Assembly (NCBI GenBank): GCA_029265355.1
Contig: JAJUJL010000004.1
Coordinates: 62,001 to 126,000 of the forward strand
Direction of reading: 5' to 3'
DNA from: Chloroflexota bacterium
GTDB taxonomy: Bacteria; Chloroflexota; Anaerolineae; Anaerolineales; UBA4823
Length of the DNA stretch: 64,000 nucleotides
This document shows positions 50,209 through 59,290 of this stretch, piece by piece (within the stretch, counting starts at the first letter, position 1; every line of letters starts with the position of its first letter). The notes beneath the pieces were generated by a model. It was not told the DNA's origin. It made no database searches and was given only the letters and a program-made list of their open reading frames with translations. A program made the translations under genes and the position numbers.

Positions 50209-50652
50209 TCATTCGCTCTCGTCTGCTTCTTCTGATGCGGGCACCGTCGCAGGGGGAATGGACAGTCCAAGATCGATTTGTTCTTCCATGCGAATCTGGC
50301 CGCGCAGGAATGCGCCTTCTTCCGTCGCAAAGGCTGCCGTTACCACATCGCCCCACACCCTGCCGGTGGCGCGGATCTCCACTTTCTCGGCGGTGATATT
50401 GCCGCGCACTGCGCCAGCGACGATGACGACATTGGCTTTCAATTGCTCGCAGGTGACCCGACCCGTCTCCCCCACCACCAGCAAGCCACGCAAAGCAATC
50501 TCACCCTCGAAAGCGCCTTCGATGCGCACACCTCCGCTGCCCGTCAGGCTGCCTTTCCAGGAAATGCCCGCGCCCAGCACCGAAGTCACCCGCTCGAGCG
50601 GAGCGGGTTGCTGGAATGAGGGCGTCAAACTGTCTGCTCTCCTGCGAAACAT
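50209..50652 (-). CDS. Bactofilin-like polymer-forming protein
   Basis: TSVLGAGISWKGSLTGSGGVRIEGAFEGEIALRGLLVVGETGRVTCEQLKANVVIVAGAVRGNITAEKVEIRATGRVWGDV. Confidence 0.93.
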   Translation of the reverse strand: MFRRRADSLTPSFQQPAPLERVTSVLGAGISWKGSLTGSGGVRIEGAFEGEIALRGLLVVGETGRVTCEQLKANVVIVAGAVRGNITAEKVEIRATGRVWGDVVTAAFATEEGAFLRGQIRMEEQIDLGLSIPPATVPASEEADESE

Positions 50653-50705
50653 CTTTCACTCCTCGCCAGGGTCAAGCCGGCAAGATTTTCGACCGCAACG
50701 GCATG

Positions 50706-51488
50706 CTATTCTACCGGCTCTGGGATCCCCATAATGTTATAACCAGAGTCGACAAAAAGCACCTCTCCAGTCGTCCTGGAGGCCAGGTCCGAACACAAGA
50801 ACAGCGCAGCGTTGCCGACATCTTCGATGGTGACATTCTCATGCAGCGGCGCCAGCTCAGCAAACCTGCGGTACATGGTCTTGAAACTGGAAACCCCAGC
50901 AGCCGCCAGAGTGCGAATGGGTCCTGCAGAAATGGCGTTGACACGCACCCCTTGTTTACCGAAATCATTCGCCAGGTAGCGCACCGAAGCTTCCAGGGCG
51001 GCCTTTGCCACACCCATCACATTGTAATTGGGGGCTACTTTCTCAGAACCATAATAAGTCAGGGTCAACATCGCCCCACCAGGGCGGATGAGCGGCTGGA
51101 AAGCGCGCGCCAGGGCCGTAAATGAATAAACGCTGATATCCATCGCCAGGTGAAAGCCGGCCCGGCTGGTATTGTAATACGGCCCGCTCAATTCGTCGCG
51201 ATTGGCAAAAGCGATTGCATGTACCAGGATATCAATACTGCCAAAGGCTGCTGCAGCCTTCTCAGCCACCTGCTGAATTTGCTCATCACTGGCAACATCG
51301 CAGGGCTCAACGAAGTTACAGTTGATTTTCTCAGCCAGCGTGCGCGCTCGGCGTTCCAGGGCTTCACCGGCATAACTGATGCCGATGCGCGCGCCGTGCT
51401 GGTGGAATGCCTGGATGATTCCCCATGCAATGGAGCGATCATTCGCCAGCCCAAATACCAAAGCTGTCTTCCCTTCCAGAATGCCCAT
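50706..51488 (-). CDS. fabI: Enoyl-[acyl-carrier-protein] reductase
   Basis: [68 protein letters not shown]. Confidence 0.95.
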   Translation of the reverse strand: MGILEGKTALVFGLANDRSIAWGIIQAFHQHGARIGISYAGEALERRARTLAEKINCNFVEPCDVASDEQIQQVAEKAAAAFGSIDILVHAIAFANRDELSGPYYNTSRAGFHLAMDISVYSFTALARAFQPLIRPGGAMLTLTYYGSEKVAPNYNVMGVAKAALEASVRYLANDFGKQGVRVNAISAGPIRTLAAAGVSSFKTMYRRFAELAPLHENVTIEDVGNAALFLCSDLASRTTGEVLFVDSGYNIMGIPEPVE

Positions 51489-51565
51489 CGTTTCCTCCAG
51501 TTCCATACGGTGTGCTGCTGCCAACTCCCTCGTTCAAGCCTCGCTTAGCCTGTGCAGGCAGCAGT

Positions 51566-52153
51566 TTACTGTTCTAGCGCCACGAATCGCCACGGGATGC
51601 TCTTCCAGGGTTCTGGCACATTATTTAAACCCACACGCGGGCCTATCGTCACGCGCCCATCTGGAATTGGTTTACCCCACTCGAGAAACAACTCAGCCTG
51701 CGGCAGGCATAAATCCAAGCCGTTGCAACTGCCGTCAATCGCCAATGCTTGGCAGACTTTGGCAGGCCCATTGGTCCAAAGGCGCTCCGGTTTCCCCTTG
51801 CGCCTGGCGGCGATGGTCTCTATGCCTTCCAGAGGCATAATAGCCCGCAGCAGCACCGCAGCCGGGAAGCCATCTTCCTCGGTCACAAAATTGAGCATCC
51901 AATGCATTCCATACGTAAAATAAACATACGCATGCCCGGGTTGGCCATACATGACACGGGTGCGCGCAGTCAACCCTGCGCGCGCGTGACAACCCAGATC
52001 CTCTTCGCCGCGGTAAGCCTCGGTTTCGACGATGACGCCCGATAAGCGTTGCCCATGCCAAATGCGCACCAGGCGCATGCCCAGCAACTGGCGCGCTACT
52101 TCCACGGTATGGCGGGCAAAAAACCAGCGCGGCAAGCGTTGTTCGTCTGGCAT
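51566..52153 (-). CDS. DNA-3-methyladenine glycosylase (AAG/MPG family)
   Basis: VARQLLGMRLVR...GVIVETEAYRGEEDLGCHARAGLTARTRVMYGQPGHAYVYFTYGMHWMLNFVTE. Confidence 0.95.
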   Translation of the reverse strand: MPDEQRLPRWFFARHTVEVARQLLGMRLVRIWHGQRLSGVIVETEAYRGEEDLGCHARAGLTARTRVMYGQPGHAYVYFTYGMHWMLNFVTEEDGFPAAVLLRAIMPLEGIETIAARRKGKPERLWTNGPAKVCQALAIDGSCNGLDLCLPQAELFLEWGKPIPDGRVTIGPRVGLNNVPEPWKSIPWRFVALEQ

Positions 52154-52168
52154 TTCCTGGGGGTTGGA

Positions 52169-53125
52169 TCAAGGACTTTTCAAGGGTCGGGTGGGCACTT
52201 CTCGCCGGAAGCGGGCATCCCTCTCCAACGTCAGGCGCAAGCCTTCTGCCAGTGAATAGCGCGGCTGGTAGCCCAGCTTTTCACGCGCCAGGGACAAATC
52301 GGCGCACATGCGCGAGACACCCGGATCGGTGCGCGGGTTGTAGATCACCTCAGCCTTGCTGTTGGCCACTTCGAGCACCAACCGCACCAGCTCGCGCACG
52401 TTGGTTTCGACTCCGCTGCCCACATTGATCACCGCATGGTTGATTCCAGGGGCCGTGGCAGCCGCCAGCATGGCACGCACCACATCATCGACGAACACGT
52501 AATCCCGGGTCTGATTCCCCTCGCCATGCACCACCAGGGTGCCGCCGCGCACCGCCTGGCGCAGAAAATTGGCTATCACCGGCGGGTGCGAAGCTGGCAG
52601 GTGCTGACCGGGTCCATACGCATTGAACACGCGCAAACTGAGGGTTTCGATTCCCCAGAGGTCGCCGATGGTGCGCACATAATATTCCGCCGCCAGCTTG
52701 GACACAGCATAGGGTGAGCGAGGGTTCGGAGAGGCAGTTTCTTTGAGCGGCTGCGCGCCCTGGTCGCCATACACCGCCCCAGACGAGATGAATACCACGC
52801 GCCGCACCCCCACATCCCGCATGGCTTCCATCAGGCTGACCGTTCCGCCCACGTTCACCGCGTTGTACTCGCGCGGATACAAGATCGACTCGGGCACCGA
52901 GACGCGCGCAGCCAGGTGGTAAACGCAATCCACATCCTGGAGCAGCGTCCACAGCTTGGGACGGTCGTTGACATCGCCGCGGGTGAAGAGCACATCTGGC
53001 GAAAGCGCCTGTGGGTCGCCGGTGGATAGATCATCCAGCCCACGCACCTGGTGACCCTCGCGCGCCAGGCGGTTCGCCAGCGCCGCTCCCAGAAATCCCG
53101 CTGCTCCAGTAATCAGAAAATTCAT
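52169..53125 (-). CDS. NAD-dependent epimerase/dehydratase (extended SDR)
   Basis: MNFLITGAAGFLGAALANRLAREGHQVRGLDDLSTG; SPYAVSKLAAEYY. Confidence 0.94.
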   Translation of the reverse strand: MNFLITGAAGFLGAALANRLAREGHQVRGLDDLSTGDPQALSPDVLFTRGDVNDRPKLWTLLQDVDCVYHLAARVSVPESILYPREYNAVNVGGTVSLMEAMRDVGVRRVVFISSGAVYGDQGAQPLKETASPNPRSPYAVSKLAAEYYVRTIGDLWGIETLSLRVFNAYGPGQHLPASHPPVIANFLRQAVRGGTLVVHGEGNQTRDYVFVDDVVRAMLAAATAPGINHAVINVGSGVETNVRELVRLVLEVANSKAEVIYNPRTDPGVSRMCADLSLAREKLGYQPRYSLAEGLRLTLERDARFRREVPTRPLKSP

Positions 53126-53214
53126 CGTGGCAGGGATTATAGCATGACAGCCTGGATTAGAACTCCCTAATAGCAGAATTGACACACCCCTGGGCTGCGA
53201 GTATCATCACTGCC

Positions 53215-54528
53215 ATGCAAGCCATAAGACGTTTTATGGAACGGGCGCTGGTGCTGTTGCTGGGCGCGGCCATCCTCAGCAGCAGCGCGCTGCCCGCCGA
53301 TGAGCAGACCGCCCGCGTGCGCGCCTACACCCGCCAGATCGAGTTCGATTTTGTTGGCTGGACTCTGAATGCCCTGGAAATCAAGCTCGAGCAAGCCAGC
53401 CTACGCACACACCTTTACCTCTCGCCAGAGCAGTCCAGCCAGAAAGTGCTGGATTACCTGGATCTGGTGGGCCGCATTCAAGATGCTGAAAACCGGCTTA
53501 CGATCATTTACAGCGATCCGGCAATCACCGATCCAGACACCCTCTCTTTAAGCCTGCGTGCTGAGCTACAGGAGATGTACGCACGGCGGGATTCGCTTGG
53601 CCCACTTGCCGAGACGATCCTGCAGATGCAGCTCGGGCAAACCTTAGCCTCTTTGGGCCTGACCCTGGGCGGGCAACCTGTGCCTCCCATTTTGTATCAC
53701 AGCACCCCGTTGCCTATGGCATTGATCGTCTCGCCACGTGATATCATCCGGCAGGAGGAAAATATCTCACTGCTACCCGAATTGTCCATTGATCAGCAAT
53801 TCGAGCTGGAGGCCCAGGTTGATCGAGCGCTAAATGTATCTTCATTGGTAGTGGGCATTGGCGGCGTGGGCACCTACCCCACCATGGTGATGCAAACTAA
53901 CGATATCAACTGGCTGGCAGAGGTGGTTGCCCACGAGTGGATCCACAACTACCTGACCCTGCGCCCGCTGGGCATCAACTACATGAGCAGCCCCGAATTG
54001 CGCACCATGAACGAGACCACGGCCGCGATTGCCGGCAAGGAAATTGGCCGCGCTCTGGTGGCAGCATTTTACCCGGAACTGCTCCCTCCGCCGCCTGCCG
54101 AGCCCCAACCCGAGGCTTCGCCAAACGGTCAACCGCCGGTGTTCGACTTTCGCGCCGAGATGCGCATCACCCGCCTGGAGGTCGACCGCCTGCTGGCGGA
54201 AGGAAAAATCGAGGAGGCCGAGCGCTATATGGAAACACGGCGCGAGTTTTTCTGGGAAAACGGCTACCGCATTCGCAAGCTCAACCAGGCCTACTTTGCC
54301 TTCCATGGCGCTTATGCCGACCAGCCCGGGGGCGCAGCGGGCGAGGACCCGGTGGGTGCGGCGGTGCGCGCTCTGCGCACAAATGCGCCTTCCCTGGCTG
54401 CCTTTGTCAACCAGATCTCCTGGATGTTCTCCTACTCACAGCTACAAAAAGCCCTTGCCAGGCAGGCTCTTGGGACGATCACTGGTAAAATGGAGCCCAC
54501 ACCCTGCAGTATGGAGAGAGTATGTTGA
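53215..54528 (+). CDS. Exported protein with putative zinc metallopeptidase motif (HEWIH)
   Basis: Signal-like N-terminus; LAEVVAHEWIHNYLTLRPLG...MNETTAAIAGKEIG (HEXXH plus downstream Glu). Confidence 0.7.
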   Translation: MQAIRRFMERALVLLLGAAILSSSALPADEQTARVRAYTRQIEFDFVGWTLNALEIKLEQASLRTHLYLSPEQSSQKVLDYLDLVGRIQDAENRLTIIYSDPAITDPDTLSLSLRAELQEMYARRDSLGPLAETILQMQLGQTLASLGLTLGGQPVPPILYHSTPLPMALIVSPRDIIRQEENISLLPELSIDQQFELEAQVDRALNVSSLVVGIGGVGTYPTMVMQTNDINWLAEVVAHEWIHNYLTLRPLGINYMSSPELRTMNETTAAIAGKEIGRALVAAFYPELLPPPPAEPQPEASPNGQPPVFDFRAEMRITRLEVDRLLAEGKIEEAERYMETRREFFWENGYRIRKLNQAYFAFHGAYADQPGGAAGEDPVGAAVRALRTNAPSLAAFVNQISWMFSYSQLQKALARQALGTITGKMEPTPCSMERVC

Positions 54529-55775
54529 AACGCCTTTTGCTATTCATACCCTGGCTGGCGCTGGCCGCCTGCAGCAGCTCGCCAACACAGCTACCCCTCG
54601 CGCAGCCCACCACGCCCGCCCCGGCTGCAACCGAGACCAGCGCACCAGTAGCCAGTGCAGGGCGGACGGTTGGGTGTACTGTGGAAAGCCCTCGCCCCAC
54701 TCCCGGCCCCACCGAGCAGTCTGTGTTTCCCTTCCCAGGCGCCTCCGATTGGGTGAAAGGGCCAGAGACTGCAGCCATCACGATTTTAGAATACAGCGAC
54801 TTCCAGTGACCGGGCTGTGGCGCACTTGCTCCCGTGATGGCGCAAATCCTGAAACAGTATCCTGAAGATGTCCGCCTGGTCTACCGTCACTTCCCCCTGG
54901 CCAGCATCCACGATAAGGCGCTGTTAGCCACGCAGGCCTCCGAGGCCGCCGGCAAGCAGGGCAAATTCTGGGAACTGCACGACCTGCTCTTCGAACGCCA
55001 GGCTGAATGGAAAGACGATGCCCTCGAAGACTTTGAAAGCTGGCTGGTCGCGCGCGCTGAAGAGCTGGGGTTGGACACCAACCGTTTCCAGAGCGACATG
55101 AACAGCGAAGCGCTGGTCGCCCTGGCGCAGCAATCCTGGGAACGCGGGCAGGAGATCGGCATGCCGGGCACACCCTTCCTGCTGATCGACTACCAGATCT
55201 GGCCCAACAACCTGCCCATGACCGTCGGCAACATCGCTGCAGTGATCGAGCTCAAGCTGCTGGAGCGGCGCCAGTTCACCGCCTGCCCGCCGATGACCAT
55301 CGACGCATCCAAAGAGTATATCGCCACGCTCAAAACCGAAAAAGGCGATATTCGCATCGCGTTGTTCCCTGATAAAGCCCCCATCACCGTCAACAGCTTC
55401 GTTTTCCTGGCTCGCAACGGCTGGTATGATCACATCACTTTCCACCGGGTGTTGCCCGGGATCGTGGCGCAAACCGGCGACCCCAGCGGAACCGGCTTCG
55501 GCGGGCCCGGATATGCCTTCATCAATGAAAATGCCGAGATGAAATTCGATCGAGAGGGATTGGTCGCCATGGCAAATTCCGGTCCAGATACCAACGGCAG
55601 CCAGTTCTTCTTCACTTATGGAGCTGCACCTCAGTGGGATGGCGGTTATACCATCTTTGGCGAAGTCATTTCCGGTATGGAGGTGATCCGTAAATTAGCG
55701 GCGCGCGATCCCTCCCGCACCCTGGACTTGCCGCCCGGAGACAAGATCCTGAGCGTCTCCATCGAGGAACGGTAG
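54522..55775 (+). CDS. Candidate selenoprotein: lipoprotein DsbA/thioredoxin-like (UxxC) domain fused to cyclophilin-type PPIase; in-frame TGA at 54807-54809
   Basis: Track ORFs 54522-54809 and 54834-55775 are in the same frame, separated by a single TGA. Joined product: MLKRLLLFIPWLALAACSS...AITILEYSDFQ-U-PGCGALAPVMAQILKQYPEDVRLVYRHFPLASIHDKALLA...MPGTPFLLIDYQ...YIATLKTEKGDIRIALFPDKAPITVNSFVFLARNGWYDHITFHRVLPG... Confidence 0.8.
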
Positions 55776-55780
55776 AAGCG

Positions 55781-57007
55781 GTGAAACCCTTCCATTGGTA
55801 CAGCGCCGTGCAGTTTGGGCTTTCCGCTCTGGCAGTCATCATCATCGAAGGACTGGCGCTCTTGTTGGTGTTGGCCGGCTTGGGTAACATCTTGCGCGGC
55901 GCTGAAGCCCGCGCAGCCATTCCATTGTTCATGCTGGCGGCCAGCCTGGGAGTGGCGGGCTTGCTGGCGCTGCCTTCCGCCGGTTACGCCCTGGCGCGCC
56001 TGCTGGGATATCCAGCCTGGCGCTGGTCAGCAATTTTGACCCGCCCTCGTTGGGCGCTGGTGATCCTGGCTCTGCCGTTGATCATTTTGGGTGGCTATTG
56101 GATCTCTCGGCAGGAGGCACCGCTGCTGCTGGTGCTGCCTTTGCTGCAGCCTCTCGCAGTCAGTATACCGCTGGTGTGGATCTGCGCGGTCAGCCTGCGC
56201 GGCCTGCCCTTGGGGTCGCCACAGCGCGCCTGGGGCGTGATTGCCAGCGGCGCGGTGTTGGGACCTCTATTGATCTTTTTTTTGGAGGTTATCGCTTTTA
56301 TCCTCGCAGTGGGGATCTGGTCGTTCGCTGCTGCTTCCCAGCCGCAAATGACCCAGGATATCCTCTCCCTGAGCCAGCGCCTGAACGCCGCACCGCTGGA
56401 CGCACAAGCCATGCAGGAGATTTTGCTACCTTACCTCAGCCAGCCGACAGTGATTTTTTCGATCACGGTATTTGTCGCTGTGGTGATCCCCCTGCTCGAG
56501 GAGCTGGTCAAGCCCATCGGCCTGTGGCTGTTAGCTGGGCGCTCCATGAGCCCTGCCCTGGGGTTTACTGCCGGTGCGCTCAGCGGCGCCGGCTTCGCTC
56601 TGGTGGAGAGCCTGGGATTTACCAGCTCAGCAGAAGACTGGGCTGTTCTGGTATTTCTGCGCATCGGCACCGGTTTTGTGCACATTGCCGCCTCGGCCCT
56701 CGTGGGATGGGGGTTGGGAGCGGCCTGGAGCGAGGGGCGATACCTGCACCTGGGCCTGGCTTATCTGAGTGCAGTGGCTTTGCACGGACTGTGGAATGGC
56801 CTCAGCATACTCTCTGCAGTGGGATCATTCTTAAGTCACTCATCATCCCTGATACCCGGCATCCCGTGGCTGGAGGCGAACCACCTGGCTTTTGCCGGCA
56901 TGGCGCTGCTCTCAAGCGTCGGTTTTGGCGTGCTGCTGTGGGGTAATCACCGGCTACGCAACGCTGCGCCTGACAGAGCCGTAATCACTCAGCCCGAAAC
57001 GCTGTAG
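55781..57007 (+). CDS. PrsW family intramembrane metalloprotease-like protein
   Basis: PLLEELVKPIGLWLL...ALSGAGFALVESLGF...GTGFVHIAASALVGWGLG pattern. Confidence 0.85.
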   Translation: MKPFHWYSAVQFGLSALAVIIIEGLALLLVLAGLGNILRGAEARAAIPLFMLAASLGVAGLLALPSAGYALARLLGYPAWRWSAILTRPRWALVILALPLIILGGYWISRQEAPLLLVLPLLQPLAVSIPLVWICAVSLRGLPLGSPQRAWGVIASGAVLGPLLIFFLEVIAFILAVGIWSFAAASQPQMTQDILSLSQRLNAAPLDAQAMQEILLPYLSQPTVIFSITVFVAVVIPLLEELVKPIGLWLLAGRSMSPALGFTAGALSGAGFALVESLGFTSSAEDWAVLVFLRIGTGFVHIAASALVGWGLGAAWSEGRYLHLGLAYLSAVALHGLWNGLSILSAVGSFLSHSSSLIPGIPWLEANHLAFAGMALLSSVGFGVLLWGNHRLRNAAPDRAVITQPETL

Positions 57008-57126
57008 TATAATGCCGCAATGCCTGCAGGCCTGCACTTCCTGCCAGCAGGTAAATTCAGGAGGCTGCACGCACAAGCCACAGCGCCTTTCCGCTACCGG
57101 TGCAAGCCTCGAAGAGGAATGTCTGC

Positions 57127-57783
57127 ATGCTTGATTTGGTTGGCAACTTCATAGACCTGTTTCTACACCTGGATGAGCATTTAAACACCGTCATCCAAAC
57201 CTATGGCACTTGGACCTATCTGCTGTTGTTCGTGATCATTTTCATGGAGACCGGCTTGGTGGTCACGCCCTTCCTGCCCGGCGATTCGCTCCTGTTTGCC
57301 GCTGGCACCTTCGCCGGGTTGGGTTCATTGAATCCGGCGCTACTTTTTGTGCTGCTCAGCGCAGCAGCCATCATCGGCGACACAGTCAATTACTGGATCG
57401 GGCATTACATCGGGCCGCGCGCCTTCAGCGGCGAGGTGCGTTTCCTAAAAAAGGAGTATCTGGATCGCACCCATGAATTCTACGAGCGCCACGGCGGTAA
57501 GACGATCATCCTGGCGCGTTTCGTGCCGATCGTGCGCACCTTTGCCCCCTTCGTCGCTGGCATCGGCGCCATGTCTTACGGCCGCTTTATCGCCTATAAC
57601 TTTTTTGGCGGCGTCCTGTGGGTGGCGCTGTTCACCTTTGGCGGCTATTTCTTCGGCAATCTGAAATTCGTACAGGATAATTTCAGCCTGGTAGTGCTGG
57701 CAATCATCTTCATCTCTGTGCTGCCCGCAGTGTATGAATTCCTGCGCGAACGCGCTCGCCTGTCACGGCAGGCTGAAGCTTAA
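57127..57783 (+). CDS. DedA family membrane protein
   Basis: [59 protein letters not shown]. Confidence 0.95.
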   Translation: MLDLVGNFIDLFLHLDEHLNTVIQTYGTWTYLLLFVIIFMETGLVVTPFLPGDSLLFAAGTFAGLGSLNPALLFVLLSAAAIIGDTVNYWIGHYIGPRAFSGEVRFLKKEYLDRTHEFYERHGGKTIILARFVPIVRTFAPFVAGIGAMSYGRFIAYNFFGGVLWVALFTFGGYFFGNLKFVQDNFSLVVLAIIFISVLPAVYEFLRERARLSRQAEA

Positions 57784-57797
57784 TACCGAGACGCTCT

Positions 57798-57834
57798 CGA
57801 AAGCTCGGGGTTTCAGCCCCGAGCTTTTATTTTT
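57798..57834 (+). terminator. Rho-independent terminator after dedA-family gene
   Basis: AAGCTCGGGGTTTCAGCCCCGAGCTTTTATTTTT. Confidence 0.85.
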
Positions 57835-57950
57835 AGCGACAAATGTAACCCATTTCAGTCACAATCATCACTTGCCCAATGGCGTTGATTCTTGTAAGGT
57901 ATAGGGAAATACAAGCTCTTATTTTCTTAGATCCCAAGAAAGGTGCGCGG

Positions 57951-58928
57951 ATGGCAGAGCACAAGTCCCCGCTCGATTGGTTGGTGAAGCCTTCCACTCG
58001 CAAATTCCGGGCAGAAGGCAAACGCACTGACGGTTACTCTTTTTTCGACTGGCTGCACGGCTACGTGTATGGGCGCTGGCCTTACCTGTACATTGCGATT
58101 GGCGTCGGTGAGCACCCGCTGGCGAAGCTCATTGCCAGGCTGTACAGCTTCTACCGCAAGCTGCACCCATCCTCATCTGACCCAAGCCCCAAACGCCGCC
58201 CACCTTACCAGCTTGATCCTGCCGTGCCCACCCAGACGACCGCCGACGGCTACCACGGCAAGGTGGTTACGCTGGAAGCCGCCACCCAACTGGTGACGAT
58301 CAATGAGCCCATCCGCCTGCCCGACCTGGAACAGGTCATCCCCTACGTGCGCGCCCGCGATATCGTGCTGCAAAACCCAGACCACATTGTTGCCCTGGAA
58401 TGCCCGTGTCGCTCGGCGCGCCAGAATCCCTGCCTGCCGATGGATGTGTGCCTGGTGGTCGGCGAGCCCTTCGCCAGCTTCGTCGCCGAGCACCACCCCG
58501 AGAAAATTCGCTGGATCAGTTCCGCAGAAGCGGTGGACATCCTCAAAGCTGAGGAAGAGCGCGGCCATGTGCACCACGCTTTCTTCAAAGATGCCATGTT
58601 GGGGCGTTTCTATGCCATCTGCAACTGTTGTTCCTGCTGCTGCGGCGCGATGCACGCCCACCAGACCGGTACGCCCATGCTGGCCTCTTCGGGCTATGTC
58701 TCCCAGGTAGATGAGAGCCTGTGCATCGGCTGCGAAACTTGCGCCAGTGTCTGCCAGTTTGGCGCCATCCGCGTGGCGAATTACATTTCACAGGTCGATG
58801 AGCAATTGTGCATGGGCTGCGGGGCATGCGTTTCGCACTGCGAGCAAGAGGCCCTCAGCCTGCGGCGCGCCCCTGAGAAGGGCGAGCCGCTGGAGATCAT
58901 CCGCCTGCTGGAGCAAGCCGCGCGGTAG
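57951..58928 (+). CDS. 4Fe-4S ferredoxin-domain protein with Cys-dense N-terminal region
   Basis: CPCRSARQNPCLPMDVC, CNCCSCCCG, then two ferredoxin motifs CIGCETCASVCQFGA and CMGCGACVSHCEQEA. Confidence 0.85.
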   Translation: MAEHKSPLDWLVKPSTRKFRAEGKRTDGYSFFDWLHGYVYGRWPYLYIAIGVGEHPLAKLIARLYSFYRKLHPSSSDPSPKRRPPYQLDPAVPTQTTADGYHGKVVTLEAATQLVTINEPIRLPDLEQVIPYVRARDIVLQNPDHIVALECPCRSARQNPCLPMDVCLVVGEPFASFVAEHHPEKIRWISSAEAVDILKAEEERGHVHHAFFKDAMLGRFYAICNCCSCCCGAMHAHQTGTPMLASSGYVSQVDESLCIGCETCASVCQFGAIRVANYISQVDEQLCMGCGACVSHCEQEALSLRRAPEKGEPLEIIRLLEQAAR

Positions 58929-59068
58929 GCTCCGGTCAGGGACAGTTCACACCTTGCCCACCGGAGACGATTGATCGAATCGCCAGCTTTTTTCTGGAAC
59001 GACCACTTTGGGTATGCCACTTTGTGATAATATTTTGCAAACCTCAACTTAATTCTCTTGCGAGAAAG

Positions 59069-59101
59069 ATGACGATGATCCACTATTACCGCCACACCTG
59101 A
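59069..59101 (+). other. Possible leader peptide MTMIHYYRHT
   Basis: 11-codon ORF including stop (atgacgatgatccactattaccgccacacctga) upstream of hairpins and a terminator in the yedF-ECF leader. Confidence 0.3.
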
Positions 59102-59202
59102 ATGCAGCGCTCGAGCGCAGTGTTGCGCTCGATGGGGTTGCTGTGCGCATCCTGGCGTGGCAGAGTTCGGATCGCGTCCTGAGCGTTCGACCAGCCTTCT
59201 GA

Positions 59203-59236
59203 ACCGCCGTTGGTATGCGCCAACGGCGGTCTTTTT
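59203..59236 (+). terminator. Strong Rho-independent terminator upstream of yedF-like gene (possible attenuator)
   Basis: ACCGCCGTTGG tatgcg CCAACGGCGGT CTTTTT, 11-bp perfect stem, located 55 bp before the next start codon. Confidence 0.85.
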
Positions 59237-59290
59237 AATTTGGCAATTGCGCCTGCACCAGGCGTATAAACCATCTTACAGGAGGCTGAT

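Noticed and set aside
54522-54809. Treating 54522-54809 and 54834-55775 as two separate genes, or as a pseudogene
   Set aside because: Same frame, one TGA exactly at the expected active-site Cys, and intact downstream domains make Sec recoding the better explanation. Pseudogene or sequencing error remains possible and is listed as a refuter.
58929-59290. tRNA-Sec (selC) in the leader gap
   Set aside because: No acceptor-stem pairing, TTCGANNCC arm or CCA end consistent with a tRNA could be found by eye.
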